A stretch of DNA of 64,000 nucleotides. Source: Clostridium pasteurianum. GTDB lineage: Bacteria; Bacillota; Clostridia; Clostridiales; Clostridiaceae. A model generated the notes under the pieces. The model had not been told where the DNA came from. It made no database searches and was given only the letters and a program-made list of their open reading frames with translations. Positions 35,991-44,423 of this stretch are shown piece after piece. Numbering within the stretch: position 1 is the first letter of the stretch; each line of letters opens with the position of its first letter. The stretch covers positions 3,972,181 to 4,036,180 of the forward strand of contig NZ_MCGV01000001.1 in the NCBI RefSeq assembly GCF_001705235.1, in the 5' to 3' direction. Both the position numbers and the translations under genes were made by a program.

Positions 35991-36392
35991 ATGCAAGTTG
36001 TTGTTTTTAAGTTAAATGATGAGCAGTTTGCAGTTGAAACATCAAGAGTTCAAACAATTGTTGAAAGTATGACTGTAACTAAAGTGCCTAAAGCACCTGA
36101 TTATGTCAAAGGCCTCATAAATATAAGAGGTAATGTGCTTTCACTTTTAGATATAAATCTTCTTCTTGATATAGGTGATGGTGATAATGAAGATGAAAGT
36201 ATAATAATACTTAAATTAGAAGAAGAACTAGTTGGAATATCAGTTAATCAAGTAGATGAAGTATTAGATATAGATGAAAAATTGATAGAAAAAGTAGATG
36301 ATAATAGTAAAAAGGATTATGTAAAAGGCGTTATTAATTTTAAGGATAGAATAGTTACCCTTATAGATATTGATAAATTGATAAAAAATTGA
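35991..36392 (+). CDS. cheW: Second CheW-type coupling protein
   Basis: 133 aa, single CheW domain: MQVVVFKLNDEQFAVETSRV, then VPKAPDYVKGLINIRGNVLSLLDI and a matching FKDRIVTLIDIDKL end. It probably couples a different receptor subset to CheA or works as a CheV-less adaptor. GGGGTGAG lies before the ATG; fliM begins 32 bases downstream. Confidence 0.9.
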   Translation: MQVVVFKLNDEQFAVETSRVQTIVESMTVTKVPKAPDYVKGLINIRGNVLSLLDINLLLDIGDGDNEDESIIILKLEEELVGISVNQVDEVLDIDEKLIEKVDDNSKKDYVKGVINFKDRIVTLIDIDKLIKN

Positions 36393-36424
36393 TAATGAAG
36401 AATGAGAAGAAATGAGGGAAAATT

Positions 36425-37342
36425 ATGGCAGACGTTTTGTCACAAAGTGAAATAGATGCCCTATTATCTGCCTTATCCTCCGGTGAACTTCAGCCTGATG
36501 AGCTTCCAAAAGACGAGGACAAGCAAAAAGTAAAAGTATATGATTTTACAAGTCCACAGAAGTTTACTAAGGAGCATATAAGAACCCTTGAACTTATTCA
36601 TGATAATTATTCAAGAATAATGTCTAATTATTTAACAGCACAACTTAGGGATAACGTAAAAGTAAAAATAGAAACAGTTGAACAAATAACTTATGAGGAG
36701 TTTATTCATTCAGTACCAAATCCTACAATTTTAACAATATTTAAGATGCCTCCTCTCAGTGGAACTATTTTATTTGAAACGAATCCTCAATTTATAGATC
36801 AGGTTATAGATATACTTCTTGGTGGCAATGGTGAAGGGAAATATAAGCCAAGAGATATAACTGATATAGATAAGAATATTATTATGAAGATAAATCAAGG
36901 ACTAATCGACAACTTAAAATTAGCATGGGGAGATGTGGTTAATGTTGAACCAGAGATAGAATCTCTTGAAACAAATCCGGCACTTAACCAAACCTTGGGT
37001 CCTCATGAACCAGTTGCACTTATAACATTTTCGGTAGATGTTGGACACAGCCACACTTATATGAATATTTGTATACCATATCTTAGCATAGAAAAAATAT
37101 TAGACAAACTTGTTGTACAGTATTGGTATCAGGAAAATGATGAAGAGATAATTGATGAATCAAGAACAAAATTGAGGAAGAGACTGGATGTGGTTGATGT
37201 TCCTTTAACAGCTAAATTAGGATTTAGCAAAATAACTGTGGCTGATTTCTTGAAATTATCTATTGGAGATGTAATAACTTTAGATAATAAGTGCAGCGAT
37301 CCTATTCCTATATATATATATATGATAAGTTACATTATGTAG
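36425..37342 (+). CDS. fliM: Flagellar motor switch protein FliM, frameshifted near C-terminus
   Basis: C-ring switch protein. N-terminal CheY-binding peptide LSQSEIDALLSAL, FliM middle domain (~40-230) and the start of the SpoA domain (~240-). The frame reads normally to VGDVITLDNK-like text and then ends after IPIYIYMISYIM at 305 aa. The missing SpoA tail is present in another frame (37321-37422). The shift occurs in (TA)7 at 37309-37322; six units would restore about 331 aa, the usual FliM length. As read, the protein lacks the FliN/FliY-interacting end. Confidence 0.9.
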   Translation: MADVLSQSEIDALLSALSSGELQPDELPKDEDKQKVKVYDFTSPQKFTKEHIRTLELIHDNYSRIMSNYLTAQLRDNVKVKIETVEQITYEEFIHSVPNPTILTIFKMPPLSGTILFETNPQFIDQVIDILLGGNGEGKYKPRDITDIDKNIIMKINQGLIDNLKLAWGDVVNVEPEIESLETNPALNQTLGPHEPVALITFSVDVGHSHTYMNICIPYLSIEKILDKLVVQYWYQENDEEIIDESRTKLRKRLDVVDVPLTAKLGFSKITVADFLKLSIGDVITLDNKCSDPIPIYIYMISYIM

Positions 37343-37422
37343 CTACACCTGGAATTATAGGTAAAAGTATGGGGATTAAGATATTAGATAAAATTGATAA
37401 GGATGTGGGAAAATATGAGTGA
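37309..37422 (+). other. (TA)7 tract and out-of-frame C-terminal tail of FliM
   Basis: From 37321 the alternative frame reads YDKLHYVATPGIIGKSMG and on to DKDVGKYE with a TGA at 37420-37422, typical of the FliM C-terminus (family: ..P.F.G.PG..G...AV.I). In the corrected frame the stop would overlap the fliY ATG (37415) by 8 bases, the usual coupled arrangement. Confidence 0.85.
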
Positions 37423-38650
37423 TGGATTTCTTTCACAAGAAGAGATAGATTCTCTTTTGAATGGGGGAGAAGATAATTCTGATTCACCTGAAGAGCAGAA
37501 AGAGGATACTGCTAATGATGATAATGGTTTAAATGATATAGAAAAAGATTTATTAGGTGAAATAGGAAATATTTCTATGGGCTCGGCATCTACAGCCCTT
37601 TCAACTATAATTGGTCAAAAAGTTAATATAACTACACCTATTGTAACAGTAACAACACTTAGCGAATTAAAGAAAAACTTTGAGGTTCCAAATGTTGCAC
37701 TTGATGTTAAATATATCAGTGGAATTTCTGGAGAAAATTTGCTTGTAATGAAAGTTACAGACGCTGCTGTTATTGCTAATTTAATGATGGGTGGAGATGG
37801 TAAAGTTGAAAGTAAAACTTTATCAGAAATTGAACTTAGTGCAGTATCGGAAGCCATGAATCAAATGATTGGAGCATCTGCCACTTCCATGGCTACCATG
37901 CTTTTACGTGAGGTAAATATTTCACCTCCAGTATCTAAAATATGGGATTCTAAAACTGATATGTTATCAGAGAATATTAAGGAAGATGAAAGTATAGTTC
38001 AGGTGGCATTTAAATTGACTATTGGTGATTTGGTTGATAGTCAGATTATGCAGATATTGCCTATAGAAACATCGAAAAAAATGATAGGAATAATGATGGG
38101 CGGGAATAATTCTAAAGGTGATGAGGAAAAGCAAAATTCTGAAGAAAGTGCACCTAAAGATAATGGTAATTCACCTGTAAAAGATGAACCTACACCTGCA
38201 GTTACGGCTGCTCCGGAGCAGAAGGCATCACAACCTCAGATGCAAGCAGCATATACTAATACTGCACCACCTCAGACGCCTCAGCCACAAATGCAAGTAC
38301 CACAAGGACAAATGTATGCACAACCTAAAGTTGAGGTTAATAGAGCATCATTTCAGCCTTTGGAAGCTTCAGAGGTCTATGGTGCACCTAAGAATATAGA
38401 TCTTATAATGGATGTTCCACTTGAAATTTCTGTTGTTTTAGGAAGAGCTAAAAAGAATATTAAGGATATTCTTAACTTAGGTACTGGATCACTTATAGAA
38501 CTTGATAAGCTTGCTGAAGAACCAGTTGAAATACTTGTAAATGGTAAAAAGATTGCTTATGGTGAAGTTGTTGTTGTTGATGAAAACTTTGGAGTTAGAA
38601 TTACAAGTATTGTAAGTAATGAAGAGAAAATAAAAAGTTTGAGAAAATAA
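37415..38650 (+). CDS. fliY: Flagellar motor switch phosphatase FliY (FliN-type C-terminus)
   Basis: 411 aa from ATG 37415 (a TTG at 37394 lies upstream of the GTGGGA SD). N-terminal CheY-binding peptide GFLSQEEIDSLL; CheC-like domain (~40-230) with two phosphatase helices, EIGNISMGSASTALS and EAMNQMIGASATSMA; Pro/Gln-rich linker (~245-320, PQPQMQ repeats); SpoA/FliN domain at the C-terminus (PLEISVVLGRAKKNIKDILNLG). In Bacillus FliY is both a switch component and CheY-P phosphatase. The linker is longer than usual. Confidence 0.92.
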   Translation: MSDGFLSQEEIDSLLNGGEDNSDSPEEQKEDTANDDNGLNDIEKDLLGEIGNISMGSASTALSTIIGQKVNITTPIVTVTTLSELKKNFEVPNVALDVKYISGISGENLLVMKVTDAAVIANLMMGGDGKVESKTLSEIELSAVSEAMNQMIGASATSMATMLLREVNISPPVSKIWDSKTDMLSENIKEDESIVQVAFKLTIGDLVDSQIMQILPIETSKKMIGIMMGGNNSKGDEEKQNSEESAPKDNGNSPVKDEPTPAVTAAPEQKASQPQMQAAYTNTAPPQTPQPQMQVPQGQMYAQPKVEVNRASFQPLEASEVYGAPKNIDLIMDVPLEISVVLGRAKKNIKDILNLGTGSLIELDKLAEEPVEILVNGKKIAYGEVVVVDENFGVRITSIVSNEEKIKSLRK

Positions 38651-38668
38651 TGTTTTTAGCTTATATAT

Positions 38669-38719
38669 ATGGGAGGATTAATCACTTGAATTTAATTAAG
38701 TGATTAAATCCTCCCATAA
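38669..38719 (+). terminator. Strong hairpin terminator after fliY
   Basis: atgggaggattaatcactt and aagtgattaaatcctcccat form a stem of about 19 bp (one bulge) with a 9-base loop, followed by aattatttt. It separates the che/switch operon from the flgM operon. Confidence 0.8.
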
Positions 38720-38736
38720 TTATTTTAATACTAATA

Positions 38737-38763
38737 TAAATTTATCGTTTATAGTTACGATAA
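38737..38763 (+). promoter_or_regulatory. Sigma-28 promoter of the flgM operon
   Basis: TAAA (38737-38740), 15-base spacer, TACGATAA (38756-38763). Same core as the fapA and flagellin 1 promoters. It lies 73 bases before flgM. A possible vegetative TATAAT lies slightly downstream (~38780). Confidence 0.72.
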
Positions 38764-38836
38764 TAAAATTAGCATATGGTATAATTTTATTTTTGTATAA
38801 GCTTGATATATATGATTAGGAAAGGAGTATACAATT

Positions 38837-39112
38837 ATGAAAATAAATAGTGTAGATGCTGGTAAGGTTATTCAATTTTATAAAACTAGTAAAAATAGTA
38901 ATATCAATCAAAAAAAATCTGTTAATGAAGATAAAATACAAATTTCTAATACAGGCAGAAGCTTAAGTGCATTTGTTATGGATGTGCCTGAAGAACAAAA
39001 TGAGAGAAAAGTTGCTTCTATACAAAATGAAGTATCAAATGGAACTTATAACATAGATCCCAAATTGATTTCACAAAAGATGATTGATGTTATGAGAAAT
39101 AGAACATTATAA
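38837..39112 (+). CDS. flgM: Anti-sigma-28 factor FlgM
   Basis: 91 aa. C-terminal half carries the FlgM signature: ERKVASIQNEVSNGTYNIDPKLISQKMI. FlgM holds sigma-28 until the hook-basal body is finished and FlgM is exported. Here it heads the late filament operon under a sigma-28 promoter, giving the standard negative feedback. ATG follows AAAGGAG. The 190 bases to flgN hold no clear feature. Confidence 0.9.
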   Translation: MKINSVDAGKVIQFYKTSKNSNINQKKSVNEDKIQISNTGRSLSAFVMDVPEEQNERKVASIQNEVSNGTYNIDPKLISQKMIDVMRNRTL

Positions 39113-39302
39113 GGGTATTTGTTTTCGATTTTAAGTTTTAAATATCTTTTATTACTGAGGTTCATGGTGAATTTCCAATCTAGTATTTTCAAGCATATAC
39201 TTAAATTCAATGGAGTTTATACTATAATTTAGTTCTATCTTGGATATCTTAAGTAAAAGCAAGTTTACATTAGAAGAGTAAAGTTAGGAAGGAATGATAT
39301 AT

Positions 39303-39713
39303 ATGAAAAAAATGCTAAATGAACTTATGCTTAAGGAATACGATGCATTAAATGAGTTAATTGTGCTATTAGAGAAGCAGTATAATCTTTGCATTAATGA
39401 AAATGCTTTTGAGCTTGAGGCTGTAGCTAAAGACATAGAAAAAAGCAGTATTACTATTGGTAAATATGAACTTGAACGTAGGGAACTTACTGGTAGTAAA
39501 AGTGTAAAGTTAATTATAGAAGAATTAAATGATAAAGAATTAAATGATAATTTCCTTAAGCTAAAGAATATTATTTTAAAAGTTAAATCTCAAAATGAAA
39601 TTAATCAGAGCTTACTTAAGAGAAGATTAATGTTTACTAATAAAGTTTTGAGAATCTTCAATCCAGATAGAGGTGCAAAAGTATATAACAATTATGGAAA
39701 AGTAAATAAATAG
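39303..39713 (+). CDS. flgN: FlgN-type chaperone for hook-associated proteins
   Basis: 136 aa, all-helical, from ATG 39303 (an ATG at 39294 directly touches the SD AGGAAGG). The N-terminus MLNELMLKEYDALNELIVLLEKQ and lack of Cys-rich or membrane segments fit FlgN, which escorts FlgK and FlgL to the export gate. Position directly before flgK supports it. Confidence 0.8.
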   Translation: MKKMLNELMLKEYDALNELIVLLEKQYNLCINENAFELEAVAKDIEKSSITIGKYELERRELTGSKSVKLIIEELNDKELNDNFLKLKNIILKVKSQNEINQSLLKRRLMFTNKVLRIFNPDRGAKVYNNYGKVNK

Positions 39714-39736
39714 ATAGATAGGTGGGAGATAAAGTA

Positions 39737-41602
39737 ATGGCAGGATTAAATGGAACTATGAATATTGCTAGGTCAGGTATAACGGCGCAGCAAGCTGCAA
39801 TTGATACAACGTCACATAATATTTCGAATTCCAGTACAGATGGTTACTCAAGACAAAGGGTTACCATGGATGCTACTTTCTATAATGGTGCAGGAGAATT
39901 TGATTCCAGAGGCCCTCAGGCAGGTACAGGGGTAGCAATAACTGATATTGCAAGAGTAAGAGATATGTTCCTTGATTATGCATTTAGGAGAGATACAAGC
40001 AGTACTGGATATGCAGCATCTGTTAAGTCATATCTAGATCAACTTCAACACATAACGCAGGAACCTTCGCAGGATGGTCTTGCTACCCAGATAAATAATT
40101 TTTTTAGTGCATGGAGTAAACTTGAGGGAGGAGCGGCAAGTGATCCTACTGCAAGAAAGGGCGTTGTTGAAGCAACTCAAGCACTTACAAATCAATTAAA
40201 TAGTGCATATAAAAAATTGCAGCAGTTAAAAGATGATTGTAAGACAACTATAGGTGACTATGTAAAAAAGATAGATGGTGGACTTAATGATCTTGATGAC
40301 CTTAATACTCAAATAATAAAACTTGAATACGTTGGTGATACACCTAATGACCTTATGGATGAAAGAGATCAAAAAGTTGAACAATTGTGCACATATTTTA
40401 ATGTAGATCAAGATGTAGCTGATAATGGAGGGCTTACTTTAAAAGCTGGTGGTGCATCTTCAGATGAAAATTTAGTTCAACCTGTAGATGCTGATAAGGA
40501 AAAAAGACTCTCATTTGTTAATAGTATAAATGCTGTTGTAGATGGAGGCGGAAATCCTGTAACAGATGCTGCCACAGGAAATCCAGTATATAAAATAACT
40601 TACTATAGAAATGGAGATAAAGATAATCCTAACAATACAATTACAATGTATGCTAATTTGAGTTCAAGTGATTATGATAGCCTTAGCAAATATGGAATAT
40701 TGATGGCAGATGTAAAGGGTAATGCAACAGTAAATGCTGGTGCTGGCTCACGTGATGGTGCATCTCAAACTACATCATTTAAACTTAGTGATCTTAATTT
40801 ATTTTCTCCAACTGATGGTTCAATTAAAGGTATAGTTGATGCTCAATCAAATATTGATAATGCTATTAATAGTTTGAATACATTTGCTAAAGCTTTAGCT
40901 TTCACCGTTAATACAATAGAAAGTGGTCAATCTACTGTAGATTCATCTGATACTAGTGCGCATGCTGATAGTGAGCCATTCTTTGTAAATGGTGATACAG
41001 CTAAGTATAGTTTGGTTTCAGGCAATGCTACTGGATTTTCAACCAAGTATACTGATACTGATGAAGAAGGAATAACAGCGGGGAATATAACATTAAACCA
41101 GATGATAGTTGATAATAATGCAAAGATAAAGACAAGAACTAATGATAATAAATATAATGATGAAAGCTTAAATACAACAGATGGTCCAAATGATGGAAAT
41201 AGGGCTAAGGCAATTGCTAGTATGCAAAATATACTGCTTAATATTTCTAGTATAACTGGGATTTCATCTAGAAATGATTTTATAACTGCGAATGGCGGCT
41301 TAGTTAATAATGCTGACGGAATTGCAGCATTTCACAATTATGATAATGGAACAACTTCATCGGATTATTATAGGAATATAATAGATGCTGTAGGTAACGA
41401 AGCTTCTGAGGCTGATAGAAATTATGCTACTCAAAATTCAACATTAAATGCTACTAAAAATAGCAGAACTGCAGTTTCAGGAGTTTCAGTTGATGAGGAA
41501 ATAACAAATTTAATTCAATATCAACATGCATATCAGGCAAATGCTAAGGTAATATCTACAGTAGCTGATTTATTGGATGTTGTAATTGGACTTGTAAGAT
41601 AA
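39737..41602 (+). CDS. flgK: Flagellar hook-associated protein 1 FlgK
   Basis: Hook-filament junction protein, 621 aa. N-terminal rod motif NIARSGITAQQAAIDTTSHNISNSSTDGYSRQR; conserved C-terminal VSVDEEITNLIQYQHAYQANAKVISTVADLLD. The middle (~200-500) is variable, surface-exposed and Asn/Asp/Thr-rich. ATG 39737 follows AGGTGGGAG; GTG 39722 is inside that SD area. Confidence 0.93.
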   Translation: MAGLNGTMNIARSGITAQQAAIDTTSHNISNSSTDGYSRQRVTMDATFYNGAGEFDSRGPQAGTGVAITDIARVRDMFLDYAFRRDTSSTGYAASVKSYLDQLQHITQEPSQDGLATQINNFFSAWSKLEGGAASDPTARKGVVEATQALTNQLNSAYKKLQQLKDDCKTTIGDYVKKIDGGLNDLDDLNTQIIKLEYVGDTPNDLMDERDQKVEQLCTYFNVDQDVADNGGLTLKAGGASSDENLVQPVDADKEKRLSFVNSINAVVDGGGNPVTDAATGNPVYKITYYRNGDKDNPNNTITMYANLSSSDYDSLSKYGILMADVKGNATVNAGAGSRDGASQTTSFKLSDLNLFSPTDGSIKGIVDAQSNIDNAINSLNTFAKALAFTVNTIESGQSTVDSSDTSAHADSEPFFVNGDTAKYSLVSGNATGFSTKYTDTDEEGITAGNITLNQMIVDNNAKIKTRTNDNKYNDESLNTTDGPNDGNRAKAIASMQNILLNISSITGISSRNDFITANGGLVNNADGIAAFHNYDNGTTSSDYYRNIIDAVGNEASEADRNYATQNSTLNATKNSRTAVSGVSVDEEITNLIQYQHAYQANAKVISTVADLLDVVIGLVR

Positions 41603-41626
41603 TATTAGATATTAAGAGGTGATAAT

Positions 41627-42652
41627 ATGAGAATAACAAATAGTATGCTTTCAGATAATTTTCTTATGTATTTAAGTAACAACCTACAAAATGTTCAAAA
41701 ATATCAACAGCAGATGTCTACTGGAGAAAAGATAAGCTTACCATCAGATGATCCTTATGGGACAACGCAGGTAATGCAAATAAATGAAGAACTTTCTGAA
41801 AATGCGCAGTATGCTAGTAATATAAATGATGCAAAAAATTGGTCAAGTGTTACAGATACAGATTTGGGTCAAGTTCAGAGTGTTTTACAGAGAATTAATG
41901 AACTTTTATATTCGGCTGGTGATGCTGCCTACGGTTCTCAGCAGCTGACAAGTATTAAAAATGAAATAAATGCTAATATAGGTCAGCTTGCACAATGTAT
42001 GAATTCAAATTATGATGGTAGGTATATTTTTGGTGGAACTCGTGCTACATTTAAACCTGTAGGAACCACTACTGATTCAGATGGAAATACACAGCTGGAT
42101 TATATTATGCGAGACGGAACTGCTATAAATAGAAGTAGTCCTAGTGCCAGTGAAACAACTCAGTTAAATCAAATAAATTCAAGATTGTCAACTGAAATTT
42201 CAGCTGGTGTATCAGTTTCGTATAATATTCAGGCAAGTTCTGTAATTCAGTTTAATAATACAGATGGTAACTCTAAAGACTTAAGGACTATTTTAAGTAA
42301 TATAGTTAAAGATTTAAGTTATCCTAATTCTACAGGAAATCATGCAGACGGTGATACAACAACTACGGGTAGATCATTTTTAATTGGTAGTGATTTAAGT
42401 GATATTCAGGATGCTATAAATAATGTATCTAAAGTTCGTACTGAAATTGGAGCAGTAGAAAATAGAATGACTACAGCAGCAAGTGTTAATGATTCAGAAA
42501 ATACAAATTTAACAGAACTTTTATCTTCTGTTAATGATGCAGATTATGCAGAAACTACTATGAAATATTCAGAAACTCAGGCTACTTATTCAGCATCACT
42601 TTATGTAAGTGCAAAGGTACTTCAAGAAACTTTGTTAGATTATGTAAAATAG
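41627..42652 (+). CDS. flgL: Flagellar hook-associated protein 3 FlgL
   Basis: 341-aa junction protein related to flagellin. N-terminal MRITNSMLSDNFLMYLSNN, the GRYIFGGT motif (~137) and C-terminal YAETTMKYSETQATYSASL. AAGAGGTGATA precedes the ATG; 24 bases after flgK. Confidence 0.92.
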   Translation: MRITNSMLSDNFLMYLSNNLQNVQKYQQQMSTGEKISLPSDDPYGTTQVMQINEELSENAQYASNINDAKNWSSVTDTDLGQVQSVLQRINELLYSAGDAAYGSQQLTSIKNEINANIGQLAQCMNSNYDGRYIFGGTRATFKPVGTTTDSDGNTQLDYIMRDGTAINRSSPSASETTQLNQINSRLSTEISAGVSVSYNIQASSVIQFNNTDGNSKDLRTILSNIVKDLSYPNSTGNHADGDTTTTGRSFLIGSDLSDIQDAINNVSKVRTEIGAVENRMTTAASVNDSENTNLTELLSSVNDADYAETTMKYSETQATYSASLYVSAKVLQETLLDYVK

Positions 42653-42663
42653 GAGCGTAGAAT

Positions 42664-43092
42664 ATGAAATTACATTCGAAGTATTATGGCGATATAGAAT
42701 ATAATGATAGTGATATAATAACTTTTAGTAAAGGCTTGCCAGGTTTTAAAAAATTAACAAAGTTCATAATTGTTCCGTTTGAAGGGAATAATGTATTTAG
42801 TATAATGCATTCAACTGAGGATATTGAAATTGGGATAATAATAGTATCTCCTTTTATGGTTGTTAAGGATTATGAATTTAAGCTCTTAGAAAATCAAATT
42901 AAAGAATTAGAGGTTGAGAAGGAATCAGATATTTTAGTATATAATACTGTATGTCCCAATAAGGATGTATCAAAAATGACTGTAAATTTAAAGGCTCCCA
43001 TAGTTATTAATACTAAAAGTAAAGTAGGTGAGCAATTAATTTTAGATAATGATAAATATCCTATAAAGTATCCTCTCTTAAAGGAGGAATAA
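42664..43092 (+). CDS. fliW: Flagellar assembly factor FliW (CsrA antagonist)
   Basis: 142 aa. ITFSKGLPGFKKLTKFIIVP is the family signature, with the Ala/Asn-Leu-Lys-Ala-Pro-Ile-Val-Ile-Asn segment near residue 115. In Bacillus FliW binds flagellin or CsrA; free FliW removes CsrA from the hag leader, coupling flagellin synthesis to export. Four bases upstream of csrA, as in other Firmicutes. Confidence 0.93.
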   Translation: MKLHSKYYGDIEYNDSDIITFSKGLPGFKKLTKFIIVPFEGNNVFSIMHSTEDIEIGIIIVSPFMVVKDYEFKLLENQIKELEVEKESDILVYNTVCPNKDVSKMTVNLKAPIVINTKSKVGEQLILDNDKYPIKYPLLKEE

Positions 43093-43095
43093 GTT

Positions 43096-43311
43096 ATGCT
43101 AGTTATCACGAGAAAAAAAGGCGAATCTATTCTTATAGGCGATAATGTTGAGATTATTGTAACTAAAATTGATGATGGATCAGTTAAACTAGCTATAAAT
43201 GCACCTAGAGATGTTGCTATATTGAGGAAAGAATTATACAAGGAAATCAGTGAGGAAAATAAAAAGTCAGTTTTAGTTGATAGTTCTATACTAAAAAAAA
43301 TAAAAAAATAA
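43096..43311 (+). CDS. csrA: Carbon storage regulator / translational repressor CsrA
   Basis: 71-aa RNA-binding dimer. [20 protein letters not shown] and [16 protein letters not shown] are typical, with Arg/Lys of the first and last strands present for GGA binding. Its expected targets are the flagellin leaders at 47349, 48262 and 50381. Follows AAGGAGG and fliW. Confidence 0.94.
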   Translation: MLVITRKKGESILIGDNVEIIVTKIDDGSVKLAINAPRDVAILRKELYKEISEENKKSVLVDSSILKKIKK

Positions 43312-43330
43312 TATGGAGGTTTAAATTAAT

Positions 43331-43690
43331 ATGGATGTTGAAGGTTTAAGTCAAGGAAGACAGAACTTGTATAGCATAGATAATAGTTTGGTTGATAAAA
43401 CTGAAAATGTTTCAGAGCAAAAGTCAATTCCAAATGAATATAATCCTAAAGATAAGATAACAGAAACTAAAGAGGTACAGAAAACAAAGGATAAAATAAA
43501 TAAAATTATTAAAGATAAGTCCACACATATAGAGTATGAACAAGATAAAAGATTTAAATCTGTAATGGTTATGAAGGTTATTGATAACAATACACGTCAA
43601 GTGGTAAATGAAATACCATCAAAACAAATGCTTGATTTAATGGAAGAGTTTTATGGCATGGCTGGATTGGTTCTAAATAAAAAAGCTTAA
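43331..43690 (+). CDS. flaG: FlaG family protein
   Basis: 119 aa. C-terminal FlaG domain (~45-119): KSTHIEYEQDKRFKSVMVMK, then NNTRQVVNEIPSKQMLDLM. The first ~50 residues are polar and disordered. FlaG influences filament length in several bacteria; function is otherwise unclear. 19 bases after csrA. Confidence 0.85.
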   Translation: MDVEGLSQGRQNLYSIDNSLVDKTENVSEQKSIPNEYNPKDKITETKEVQKTKDKINKIIKDKSTHIEYEQDKRFKSVMVMKVIDNNTRQVVNEIPSKQMLDLMEEFYGMAGLVLNKKA

Positions 43691-43715
43691 TTAAAAATTC
43701 ATGGGGGTAGCATAT

Positions 43716-44009
43716 ATGAATAATATCGACATGGATGCAAGAGTGAAGATAGATGATTCTATTAAAACACAAAAGATTCATCATAATGGGAAAATCCAGC
43801 CATTAAAAAGGGAGAAGAAAGATAAAAACAATCATAACTTTAATTCTAAAAGGCAAAAATCAAATGATAAAAAATTTGTTGTAGTTGCATATAAGGATAA
43901 TAAAACTGCTGTTAAAACCATTGAAGTAGAAGCATTTAAGCAGGATGATGGTATAAATCATAATGATCAAAAAAATGATAAAGGTAAGTTTCTAGATATA
44001 AGAAGGTAG
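43716..44009 (+). CDS. Small basic protein of unknown function in the flagellar operon
   Basis: 97 aa from ATG 43716 (GGGGG SD 8 bases upstream; ATG 43701 is before it). Very Lys/Asn/His/Asp-rich, with no membrane or signal segment. The only ordered-looking stretch is KKFVVVAYKDNKTAVKTIEVEAF (residues ~52-74, split here as two short beta strands). I do not recognise a family. Wedged between flaG and fliS with tight spacing, so it is probably expressed with the filament genes and may be a chaperone, export cofactor or RNA-binding protein. Confidence 0.6.
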   Translation: MNNIDMDARVKIDDSIKTQKIHHNGKIQPLKREKKDKNNHNFNSKRQKSNDKKFVVVAYKDNKTAVKTIEVEAFKQDDGINHNDQKNDKGKFLDIRR

Positions 44010-44020
44010 GTGCCATATAA

Positions 44021-44407
44021 ATGAATGTTAAAGATGCTTATAAGCAATATAGAACAAATAGTGTAACATATGCTTCAAAAGATCAGCTTCTTCTTATGCT
44101 ATTAGGTGGTGCTGTGAAGTTTTCTAAAATAGGCAGACAGGCTATAGTAGATAAGGATTTTCATAAAGCAAATGAGAATATAAAGAAGTCACAAAATGTA
44201 TTTTATGAACTTATTGCAACACTTGATTTAGAAATGGCTGGCGATTGGGGTCCTAACATTGTTTCTATATACAAATATATAATAAATGAATTAATTGAAG
44301 CAAATATGAAAAAAGATGTTTCTAAAATGGATGAAGTAATACCTCTTATTGAAGAAGTAAAAGCAACTTGGGATGAGGCATACAAGACATCTGTAAGAAA
44401 CAAGTAG
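44021..44407 (+). CDS. fliS: Flagellin chaperone FliS
   Basis: 128-aa helical bundle that binds the C-terminus of flagellin before export. DAYKQYRTNSVTYASKDQLLLMLL is the family start; the C-terminus ends in an EVKATWDEAYKT helix. AGGTAGGTG precedes ATG. Directly before fliD. Confidence 0.92.
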   Translation: MNVKDAYKQYRTNSVTYASKDQLLLMLLGGAVKFSKIGRQAIVDKDFHKANENIKKSQNVFYELIATLDLEMAGDWGPNIVSIYKYIINELIEANMKKDVSKMDEVIPLIEEVKATWDEAYKTSVRNK

Positions 44408-44423
44408 AAGGGAGTAATGATTA

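Noticed and set aside
38184-38399. 71-aa His/Leu/Arg-rich frame inside fliY
   Set aside because: It is the +1 reading of the Pro/Gln-rich linker; no start signals.
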